The notes beneath the pieces were generated by a model, which searched no databases, was not told the DNA's origin, and worked only from the letters and a program-made list of their open reading frames with translations. Source: Colocasia esculenta (taxonomy: Eukaryota; Streptophyta; Magnoliopsida; Alismatales; Araceae). From it: 64,000 bases of DNA. This document shows, one piece after another, positions 22,716 through 31,640 of the stretch (the first letter of the stretch is position 1; each line of letters starts with the position of its first letter). The stretch lies in contig CM024764.1 in NCBI GenBank assembly GCA_014218235.1, positions 68,361,184 to 68,425,183 on the forward strand, written 5' to 3'. The position numbers and the translations under genes are program-made.

Positions 22716-23131
22716 TAGGGGTGTACACGGTTCGGTTCGGTTCGGTTTCCTCCAAAAACTGAATTCATTCAGTGAACCGAACCGGATCGGTTCAAACCGA
22801 AATCCCATTTTTTTGACATTTTTTTATGTTTTTCTGGCATTTTCTGGCATTTTTCTAAAAAAACATGGCAAAAAGATGTGTTTTCTGGTGGTCGCGAGTT
22901 TCGAACTCGCAACCACCATGCGCGTGGAGGGCGCACGACGGCGCCCTCTACTGCGCTACCATTTTTTTTTTGTAAAATTTTATTATTTATCTAATTATAT
23001 ATCTATATTCGGTTCATTTCGGTTTCCTAGCCTGAAACCGAACTGAACCACTTGTCCCATGAAACCGAACCGAACCGAACCGGTCGGTTCGGTTCGGTTT
23101 TACTATTTGGACCATATTATGAATAGCCCTA
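22716..23131. mobile_element. hAT-type MITE (416 bp) with perfect 8-bp TSD CCTATATA
   Basis: The ends are short inverted repeats (TAGGG...CCCTA). The flanks are identical octamers, CCTATATA at 22708-22715 and 23132-23139; TSD length and end sequence are typical of hAT elements. The interior starts and ends with CGGTTCGGTT / AACCGAACCG arrays in inverted orientation. It encodes no transposase, so it would have been moved by an autonomous hAT element. Confidence 0.88.
22887..22960 (-). repeat. tRNA-like segment with A-box and B-box motifs inside the MITE
   Basis: On the minus strand TAGCGCAGTAG (22958-22948) fits the Pol III A box and GTTCGAAAC (22906-22898) fits the B box, at near-tRNA spacing. 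Between them GAGGGCGC pairs with GCGCCCTC, like an anticodon arm. The B box lies inside a near-perfect palindrome at 22887-22919. A full cloverleaf with an acceptor stem is not evident, so this is a tRNA-derived remnant, not a tRNA gene. Confidence 0.55.
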
Positions 23132-23139
23132 CCTATATA

Positions 23140-23465
23140 TGTTGAAGAAGTTTCGAACAAGGGAGCCGAAAGATTTTATCAGTTACTTAATGATGCTAAT
23201 GAGCCATTGTGGGATGGTTGTCAAAAACACACTCGGTTGTCAGCGGTGTCATAGTTGCTGAACTTGAAATCTGAATTTCACATAAGTCAGAGTTGTTTTG
23301 ATCGTCTCCTCATCATCATCAAGAGTATGTTACCTCAAGATGAGAAGCTGCCTCCAATTTTTTATCGTGTCAAAAAGATGGTCAATGAGTTAGGGCTTGG
23401 ACATGTGAAAATAGATGCATGTCATAATCATTGTATGTTGTATTATAAAGAAAATGCATATAATG
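23140..23465 (+). pseudogene. CACTA TNP2 transposase segment 3
   Basis: Across the MITE the frame continues EEVSNKGAERFYQLLNDANE, PLWDGCQKHTRLSAVS, a stop, then LLNLKSEFHISQSCFDRLL, LPPIFYRVKKMVNELGLGH and VKIDACHNHCMLYYKEN. This order (RFY-LL-A--PL--GC; KL; LK-----SFD-LL; ACPNDCML-like) matches plant TNP2 proteins. It is cut at 23470 by a solo LTR. Confidence 0.85.
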
Positions 23466-23470
23466 TATCG

Positions 23471-25678
23471 TGTGATGGACCACGTCGTTCAAACCTGTTA
23501 ACCGGTAACGAGCTTGACCCGACTCTGTCTCCCACGAACGAGCCGTAGCCTTGCAAGGGATATCACACACATGTCCGTGAAAACACAAAGGAACACATTG
23601 ATATATATATATATATATATATATATCACAATGTCACACATATTTACATTGGATTAATTAGCCAAATTTCAACAAAAGTCAAGTAAGGTACAAGATCCTG
23701 GGGCATACCCCTAGGTACAACAGGAAAAGAAACTACACTGCTGGAGGCGTCGGCCCAACTTCGCTGTGATGCAGCTCTGAACTGGAAGACGGTAGATAAA
23801 CCTCTTTCTCTCCTTCACCTGTAGGGAGTAGGGGTGAGCCTCGCAAGTCACTGGCTCAGTAGGGAAACTCCCCCAAAAACCGAGCAAACCAACTCAAATA
23901 CAAAAGCCAGAGGCTACACTAGCAATTTATAGAGTAAGCTAAGCAGGATATTAAAGCTGTAAATACCACTTACCACTTGCCGTTAACATAAACCAACCTT
24001 AATAAGTAAACGGCAAAACCACAACTCGATGTATGCGCTAAAGTAGGTTCCGCCACACTCGAGCCACGTAGACTGGTTCGCGACACCAGCAACTAACTCG
24101 AACAAACCACACAGGTCTACCTCTCAGCCTCACAGCCACGGATGAAAGGTCCAGCTACCGCTCCACTAGAACAAGCCAAACAGTTGTGGAGACCAACCAA
24201 CACCACACTTGCGGACCACACTGCCACGGGCCCATGCCTGACACCTTTAGGGACTCTGGCCTGAGCTCCCTAGAGTGAGGCGCTGGAAACAGGACTAGTT
24301 GGGACCCACTACATCTACTGGTGTCCGTACCCCCAACCACGAGTGCGCTACAAGCGACAAACAACAAACTCACACAAGTCGTTGTCCCACTGTCGTCTTT
24401 CCCTCAGCCGGACGTACAACTCAAGCCACAGAGTGAGGGTGTCCAGGACAGACGACACAGACCTCGATGGTACACAAGTACCAGGACAAGCCTCGAGCAC
24501 AAAGTTTGGCTCACACAGAACCTGGGGCACCCAACTGAAGAGGTAACCACGGTAGGCGTCGTACTACTCGCCACTCACACACAAACCATGTGCACACCGC
24601 ACGACCTACGTGAAATATCACGTGAACCACGTGAACACAGTACAATAACTGCGTGGACACCACGTCAATCACATGAACCACTTGCTAGCCTCATAAACAA
24701 CACGCTCACAGAGCGTTACAGGTGTCATTGCACCGCTTAAATTGACTATACACATAAAATTTCGATAATCGAATAATTCTGTCATTTAAACCATGCACAA
24801 CATGACCTCTCGGCTGAGGTCGCGACATGAAGCAGTGTCGCCTTCAGAACGTGACACAACGATATGTCGCGTTCATAACTTGAACGCGACGGGTCGGCCT
24901 GTCGCGTTCAGAATGCGACAAGGGTCTCTATCGCCTTCACAGGTGAAAACCCTAATCCGGGGAACTCTCTTCGGATTACCACCCCAAACCATGCAAGCTC
25001 TGTTTAATTCTCATTTTACATGCTTTAATGAATACCCTGACATTGTATCTACTATTCTCAAAGCCAAAAGAACAGCTATACATGCATTTCAAGCAATCAC
25101 ACGGTATAAAACAGGTAGAATTCCCCTACCTTCACGAAGAACGCGAAGAACAACGAATACCCAAAGTTTCCCCCGCTCCACGCAAGGTCCTCACGGCGAG
25201 AACACGCCAAAAACACCTTCAACCTGCCAAATCGCCCAGCAAATCGCCGCAACTCCCTCTCCTGGCCGAGCAGAACTGGTTGCAGCTCTGCTTGGCCAAA
25301 ATAACATAAAAACGCACAGCAGTTGGGAATGCGATGTACCCTCTGTCGCGACCTAAATGCGACGGGGTAGGGCGTCGCCTCCCCAAAACTGACATCTGCA
25401 TGCCGCCCAGCGCGCGACACGCGGCGCGCATGCAGACGACGATCGCTCAGCATCGGCAACGGGAACGCGACATATAGGACCGTCGTGTTCAGATCACAAC
25501 GTTCCTCACTGTTGCGTTCACAGACAGTGAACATGCTAGTGTTTTGGGCCCAGCCTACCAGCCCAAAAACACCCCAAACCTGCACACACACCTGAAACAT
25601 GCCACATTGGCCACACACTGGCCACCTCAACCACCAAACGAAGGATCTGTAAGGATCCAAGAAATGCGCGACGTTACA
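23471..25678 (-). mobile_element. Solo Ty3/gypsy LTR (2.2 kb, minus), TSD TATCG
   Basis: On the minus strand it starts TGTAACGTCGCGCATTTCTT and ends GTGGTCCATCACA. The flanks are identical: TATCG at 23466-23470 and 25679-25683. It belongs to the same family as the LTRs at 34622-36888 and 40055-41871 (shared blocks include ACTGGTGTCCG and GTAGGCGTC). It contains an (AT)n run at 23601-23626 and two clusters of GCGAC/GTCGC words (24818-24940 and 25325-25500). No internal coding sequence is present. Confidence 0.92.
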
Positions 25679-25683
25679 TATCG

Positions 25684-25905
25684 TGTTCTATTTTCCATCA
25701 TGATAGGTTTAAACCTAAAAGAGGGGCCAATTCTAAGGGAAAAGATATACCTTATGCGTCATTGCGGTATTTTCCTCTCACATGCAGACTGTAGCAGATG
25801 TGTATGTCCTTAAAGATAGCTCGACATATGAGATGGCACGCAGAAAGAGTACGTAGTGATGAGGATATTATGAGTCACCTTGCAGATGGCGAAGCTTGGA
25901 CTCAT
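25684..25905 (+). pseudogene. CACTA TNP2 transposase segment 4
   Basis: The TNP2 frame resumes after the solo LTR: RFKPKRGANSKGKDIPYASL, RYFPLTCRLQQMYVLKDSS, EDIMSHLADGEAWTH. Related proteins have RFKP, KKIPYKRLRYLPLTPRLQRLY and HPADGEAWKHFD at this point. It is cut at 25905, exactly where FD and the transposase catalytic domain would follow. That domain is not found in the window. Confidence 0.85.
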
Positions 25906-27194
25906 TGTTGGCCCACTTACGGTTGGCAGCAAGGATAGCCTAGAGGGGGGAGTGAATAGAATAATATGAAAACACAGATAAAAATCACCACTTGAAAACT
26001 TTGGTTAGTGAATGTAGTTGTGTGCAATGGAGAGTAGCAATGCGGAAGCGAATAAAGAAACAATCACACAGGAACACAGAAATTTTATCCTGGTTCAGTA
26101 CTTCTCAAATGGAAGACCTACGTCCAGTCCCCAAATAAATCTTGGGATTTCACTAATCAAGGTGCAATCCCCCCCCCAAGGATATTCAAACCCCCAACTC
26201 CCCGCTGGTCCTCTTCCTTTCCGAGTAGGAAGAAAATTCACTTCTGTTATAGGTCAAGAAGTCACTCTCCTAGAACAAACCCCAGTGCGGTTTTGCTAGA
26301 CTTAAACCCCCAGCTAGGTTCTTATCACGTCCTACTCATCGACTATTTTCGGAAGTGACAAAGCATTCAAGATAAAGTAAATAGGAATCGTCATTCATAA
26401 TTACAAGGCAGTGCAGCAGAATGATTACATTACATGAACTGATAGTTTCAGGTTTAATATATACAATAACTTAGGTGGCATAGACTAAAGGGAGCAGGGT
26501 TCTCTAAGTTAGGATTCACTTGGCGCACAGTCCTCTGGGGCATCGGTCCCATCTGAGATGCCTGAAAGGAAAGCAGAATTCATGAGCAATCGTGCTCATG
26601 CTCAGTAGGAAATCTCTTTAGTAAATAGGTAGCATGGAAAGGACAACAAGTATATCAATCAAGGAGAGAATACAAATGTGATACCCAATAATACTGGACT
26701 ACAGTTCAATGAAGATACTCTGACAAAGTTTGCCCAAAACCAAACAGTAATAAAATTCAAGTCACAATACAGTCTATGGAAATGTAGACTAAATTTAGCA
26801 GTAGGTGGTGTCATGCCAAACACCCAGTGGATCCATTTCGATTGGTGCATATTCGAATAGTATGATTTAGTAATCGATTCGGGTGCTCCTCTTGGGACTA
26901 GATCGGCCCCATTTGTAGAGGCATTGGTCCAGTAGAGTCTGAAGACCCAAAGCGTCATCATTTCCATTTGATCAATCTTTTAGTATGGTTCGGGCAGATC
27001 TCAAAATAACATTAATATTACAGCAAGTCTAATGCAAGAGTATCAAGATAGCAGGACAAGGTAGTAAGTTGGGTTGGCCCAAGTACTATAGAAAAATACA
27101 ATACAACTAGAAAAAGGACAAGCTAGAACAAACAAGGGAATCAGTTGACTGTTCAGGAGATCTCAGTTGGTTCGTCATGCTTGTTTTTGTCTTA

Positions 27195-27599
27195 GGCACC
27201 ATTTGGAAAGGCCGGTGGCAGAGATTTTACGGTGAAAATCTCTGACAACACCATATGGGTTTCCAAATAAACCCTTGTCACTCCAGCTTCCGTACAAAGT
27301 AAATTTTGTAGAGAGGAGAGCAATAGAGAGAAGCGCTTATTTCTCTCTCTCCTATCGAAAAGCAGGTGTTGGCCCGCTTTTGGAATGATTTTAAAGATTA
27401 GGCGACGGTATGAGGGAAAAATTGATGGAACCCATGTTTTTTTTTTTTTTTTCATCGCGCATTTGCGGCTCGAGCACGAGCGACGAGGGCCTCATTGTCG
27501 GTGCCTGCGTAACAACGTGAATCACGTCTGTGCGGCGATTGCAGTGGAAATCAGCTTTTGTCAATTTTTACTTTTTCCTAATCATTCCCAAATGGTGCC
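27195..27599. mobile_element. Tourist-like (PIF/Harbinger) MITE, TSD TTA
   Basis: Terminal inverted repeats GGCACCATTTGGAAA at the left and TTCCCAAATGGTGCC at the right. Flanking TTA is at 27192-27194 and 27600-27602. Skipping the element restores GTCTTAATCA, which matches the repeat word GTCTTGATCA of the surrounding minisatellite. No coding capacity. Confidence 0.85.
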
Positions 27600-27607
27600 T
27601 TAATCAA

Positions 27608-27960
27608 TCAAAGTCTCACTTCGTCATATCTGAAGTTACACTTCATCATATCCGAAGCTGGTACTTGGTCACGCTGCTTTTGTCTTGATCAGTTGAAGTC
27701 TCACTTCGTCATATCCGAAGTTAACTTCATCATATCCGAAGTTACACTTCGTCATATCCAAAGCTAACTTCATCATATCTGAAGCTGGTACTTCGTCATG
27801 CTACTTTTTGTCTTGATCAGTCAAAGTTACACTTTGTCATATCTGAAGTTACACTTCATCATATCCAAAGTTAACTTCGTCATATCCGAAGCTGGTACTT
27901 CATCATAATGCTTTTTATCTTGATCAGTCGAAGTTATACTTCATCATATCTGAAGTATCT
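27608..27960. repeat. Minisatellite of CTTCGTCATATCCGAAG units
   Basis: Many near-identical copies of ACTTCGTCATATCCGAAG, itself nearly palindromic, are grouped in higher-order blocks. The blocks are separated by GTCTTGATCAGT-containing spacers (about 27680, 27810 and 27925). Confidence 0.85.
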
Positions 27961-27999
27961 TGGCCAATCGAATTGTCATATTGATTGTTGAACATTGAT

Positions 28000-28170
28000 T
28001 GTTTCTAAACATCGATTATCTTTAAATATCGATTGACTTTATAAAACATCGATTGTCTATATATATATTGAAACACCGATTGTCTTTATAAAATATCGTT
28101 TATCTTTATATATTGATTGTCTTCATAAAACATTGATTGCCTTTATAAAACATCGATTGTCTTTATACAA
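28000..28170. repeat. ~20-bp minisatellite of ACATCGATTGTCTTTATAAA units
   Basis: About seven imperfect units with an ATCGATT core and a CTTTATAAA tail. It fits the CGATT-core repeats of the other Sirevirus-type LTRs in the window. Confidence 0.8.
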
Positions 28171-28190
28171 CGATTACAGTTGTTTCACAT

Positions 28191-28486
28191 GATTATCTTA
28201 TTATTTTTATGTCTGACTACAGATTTTTTTTGTCTGTCTAATAAGATCTCTTCCTTCCAGGGGTAGAATTAGTCAACCGGAATGGTAAGATAGGTTTCTG
28301 GTGTTGTTACATATTTTTTTCGCAGTGGTAAGTGAGAGTTTAGAGGAGAGCTCAAGGGTGTGACCTAATACAAAAAATGGTATCCTCTAACAAGAACAAG
28401 TATTCGAAGACACTTGAAGAGTAGCACAAACGAGAAGGGAAAAATAGGGTAGCACAAGCGAGAAAGGAAAATAGGGTAGCACAAGC
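28191..28486 (+). other. Residual sequence between two LTRs, possibly CACTA
   Basis: No clear gene. One plus frame reads MVSSNKNKYSKTLEE, a stop, then HKREGKNRVAQA. A ~28-base direct duplication (GTAGCACAAGCGAGAAAGGA-type unit) lies at about 28423-28486. It may be CACTA TNPA-related, but the similarity is too weak to call. Confidence 0.3.
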
Positions 28487-28754
28487 TGATGACCAGTCTG
28501 TCCCATGTAATTTTAATTAATTACATATATCTATATATATATTTTGATGATTAACAAAACCAAACAAGAGCTTATCATTTATATCTAATGAATATTTTAC
28601 GAGTCTTAAGTACAGGAGAAATACCAAGGTCAAACAAGCCAATAAAGGTATGCATTACTTCTCTGATGCCTTAATCTTTTCAATATCATATTTCTCTAAC
28701 TCCTTATCGACTTCTATTGAAGGCCATAACGATTTCTTTATAAGCATATCAATT

Positions 28755-29165
28755 TCAATAGAATTATTGTAACGATTTCATAAGTTACCATAACGACTTG
28801 CCTGTCGCAACGACTCTATAAGTTGTCGCAACGATTTCTTTAGAAACTCGTAACGACTTGCCTGTCATAACGACTTTATAAGTTATCGTAACGATTTCCT
28901 TAGAAAGCGCAACGACTTGCTTGTGGTAACGATTTCATAAGCTACCGTAACGACTTCTTTAGAACTCGCAACGCCTTGCTCATTGTAACGACTTCATGTT
29001 CCATAACGATTTCTTTAGAGTTCATAACGACTTGATAAATGTTCACAACGATTTGTTTTGTGTAACGATTTGTTAAGTGTTTCATATCGATTTCTTCAGA
29101 AACACAACGATTTGTTAAGTGTTTCACAACGACTTCTTCTGTATCACAACGACTTGGTCAACTTG
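28755..29165. repeat. AACGA(C/T)TT minisatellite in the LTR
   Basis: About twenty copies of AACGATTTC / AACGACTTG spaced roughly 17-22 bases apart. The word ACCGTAACGACTTCTTTAG is shared, in reverse, with the array at 63750-64000. Confidence 0.85.
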
Positions 29166-29913
29166 ACTTATTCATAATGATTTCATAAGTCATATAATCA
29201 TCGATTTCATATTAACGTGATATGATCTTTGTTGACTAGTCAAAGTCCACGTAGACATCTCTCTGACGCACCTGTATTTAATGAAACCTGAACGTATCTC
29301 TGCATGCATGCAGACCATATCGTGCCTACTCTGATAACGTCCTTTAGACTTAATCTATTTTGGCATTACTATTTCCATGTCTATTGCTACTAACGTTGAC
29401 TGACATCAGAGACAGCTTAGCTGTCTACTATTTGAGTTTGACATTTGTGCAACCTCTGATCCAGCTTTTCGGTACAACGTTAAACAAATAGAAGCCAACG
29501 GATATCTTTGAAGATCTCATCTCTTTGCATGTTCAAGCAATCAAAAGACTGTTGACTGGAAGCTTCCAAGACTCCAGATGTCATTCAGTCTAATGACTAC
29601 TCAAAAGAGAGACAACGGACACTTCAACGTCTACATTTGAAATTGAAGATATAAATTCAAGTTAGAAGAACAGAAGAAGATAGATCGTGCATTCAAGCAT
29701 TCAAATTCTTCTAAAGAAAGTCCAGAGCAAGAACCTTCATTCCACTTAGCTTTTGCTCTTTTGCTCTCCACTAGTTTGTGAAAATCTTGAGAGAGCTTGT
29801 GTAGTTCTGAGAGTGAGCTTAGATTAAGATCCTTTGCTCTCAGTGCTAGTTGCTTCAGATCCTTGCTTATCAAAGGCTTGATCTAGGGGCTTAGATTTCA
29901 TTCACTCTCTTTG

Positions 29914-30085
29914 TGTTGTTCCCTTCGGGTGTGAAGGAAGACCTGGTGTGGTATCCAGGGTGTTGTTCCCTTCGGGTGTGAAGGAAGACCTGGTGTGGTA
30001 TCCAGGATGTTGTTCCCTTCGGGTGTGAAGGAAGACCTGGTGTGGTATCCAGGGTGTTGTTCCCTTCGGGTGTGAAGGAAGACCA
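29914..30085. repeat. 47-bp tandem repeat near the LTR 3' end
   Basis: Three full units and a partial fourth of a sequence beginning GTGTTGTTCCCTTCGGGTGT and ending GTGGTATCCAGG. The related LTR at 41872 has essentially one unit (about 43790-43840); the LTR at 62473 has about three diverged units in reverse. Confidence 0.9.
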
Positions 30086-30362
30086 GCTGAGCTGGGTGTT
30101 GTAGTGTCCTTAGGGGGACTGTACCCTAGTTAGTGAAATCCTGAGTTGTTGCTCAGGGACTGGACGTAGGACTCTAAGGAAAGGAGGTTCGAACCAGGAT
30201 AATCTTCGTGTTGTGTGATTGTCATCTTTGTGCGTTTGTTATTTCAACTAACTGTCACTAACCTACTTCGAAGAATGTTTGTGTGAATGTTTTTAGTTAC
30301 AGGTATCTTCTAGATTAATTTTTAAAGACCCATTCACCCCCCCCCCCTCTGGGCTCGTCAAC

Positions 30363-31640
30363 TTGAAGATGCAGACCACCTTTACAGGCAAGACAGAAGA
30401 GGCTATCACTTGGCCGGAGTTTCTTGATGTATTTAACGATACATTCTTTCCAATTCAAGTTCAACAAGTGAAGAGAGAGCAGTTTCGGACACTCCAGCAA
30501 GGTAACTCTTCAATTTTAGAGTACCAGATGCGATTTATGGCACTTAGCCGATATACGCCTTATGTAGTATCAGATAATAATATGATGGTTGAGTATTTCA
30601 TTAGAGGTTTGAGAGTAGAGTTGCAGGATGCACTAGTACCTCTCATGTGTAAGACAATGGAAGAAGCAGCTCAGAGGGCAGGTACGTTAGAGAGGTCTAT
30701 TCGGACTCGTCAGGTGGGCGAGTCAGGCTCAGGTAGTTTTCGGCTACCGCAGTAATCAGTGGGTGCGAGTAAGGGTAAAGCACCAGTAGGACCTTCTTCA
30801 TCAGGATTTGGTAAATGGGGTCAGAAATTGAAGCAAGCATTTAAAGGTAAAGGAAGAGGATGGGGAGGTCGACAGCAATTTTAGCAAGGTCGTGGTAGGC
30901 CAGAGGTGGAAGAGTCGCAGCAGAGTACTGCCAGGCAGCCCATTATTCCACCAGGGTATAGATGTTATAATTGCAATCAGCCGGGGCATTTGATTCGTAA
31001 TTGCCCCTATCCAAGAGAGTATGGGTATGGAAGAGATGTGCAGCAGCAGCAGCAGCCTCAGCAGTTTCAGCAACCACAAGTAGGTCGTGGCAGAGGAGTA
31101 CCGCAGCAGCGAGGAAGAGGCCGGGTTATTGCTATCACCCGAGCCCAGGCAGAGGCATCGAATATGATAGAAGGTACTTTACCTCTTTATGACTATTCAA
31201 CAAGGGTTTTATTTGATTCGGGTGCCTCTCATTCTTTTATTTTCGAAGAATTTCTGGATTGCATGACTCATCCTTTAGAGGAAAAGTCTTGTGAGTTAGT
31301 AGTGGAAGTTCCCTCGGGTGAGTTCCTACTCACTTCGAGTTATATAGATGAAGCTCCTGTTATGATTGAAGGGAACCAGATGTCGGGTCGGTTATATGCC
31401 CTGCAGTTGACAGATTATGATATTATTTTGGGTATGGATTGTCTTGAGACTTATGGAGCAATGCCAGATTACAGAAAGAAAAGGATCAGGTTTTGTCATC
31501 CTAATGGTGCAGTATTTGAATATCAAGGTATGCCTTTTTATATCTGTAAGTTTCTAATTTTTGCAATTAGAGGTAGAAAGTTAATAAATGTTGGGTGTGT
31601 GGCTTATTTAGCCTCAGTAAGTTTGGTAGAAGGTTCTCGT
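30363..31640 (+). pseudogene. gag (C-terminal part) and protease of the truncated chromovirus
   Basis: Starts inside gag (KTEEAITWPEFLDVFNDTFF; REQFRTLQQGNSSILEYQMR). The zinc knuckle CYNCNQPGHLIRNC is intact (CX2CX4HX4C). Next come a glutamine-rich linker and protease with LFDSGASHSF and IILGMDCLETYGAM. In-frame stops at 30753 (TAA) and 30882 (TAG) fit Gln codons changed by C to T. The frame shifts at about 31620-31640 on entering RT. Confidence 0.88.

Larger units (their letters stand above)
25906..28190 (-). mobile_element. Sirevirus-type copia LTR (minus), distal end unresolved
   Basis: The low-coordinate end TGTTGGCCCAC is the reverse complement of GTGGGCCAACA, like the GGGCAACA LTR end at 44162. 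The reverse of the conserved CATTCACCCCCC / CTGGACGTAGG blocks of the Sirevirus LTRs is present at 25950-26170. The high-coordinate end (expected to resemble TGATGATCAG...TAACAAAAC) is not found, and no second copy of the flank CTCAT is seen, so the LTR is probably truncated near 28190. It contains a MITE and two minisatellites. Confidence 0.65.
28487..30362 (+). mobile_element. Sirevirus-type copia LTR (plus), 3' tip missing
   Basis: It starts TGATGACCAGTCTGTCCC and has the TAACAAAACC, CATTCACCCC and CTCTGGGCTCGTCAAC blocks seen in the LTR at 41872-44162. It stops about ten bases before the expected GGGCAACA end and is joined directly to chromovirus gag. The left flank (CAAGC) and right flank do not match, so there is no target-site duplication. 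The left neighbour is unassigned or CACTA sequence and the right neighbour is a different element, so one end was probably lost in a deletion. Confidence 0.75.

Noticed and set aside
22887..22960. A functional tRNA gene
   Set aside because: A and B boxes are present, but a full cloverleaf with acceptor stem and anticodon could not be made out, and the segment sits inside a MITE.
24321..25660. Several ORFs of 90-190 residues on both strands
   Set aside because: They lie wholly in a solo LTR with a perfect TSD, overlap on both strands and have no recognisable domains.
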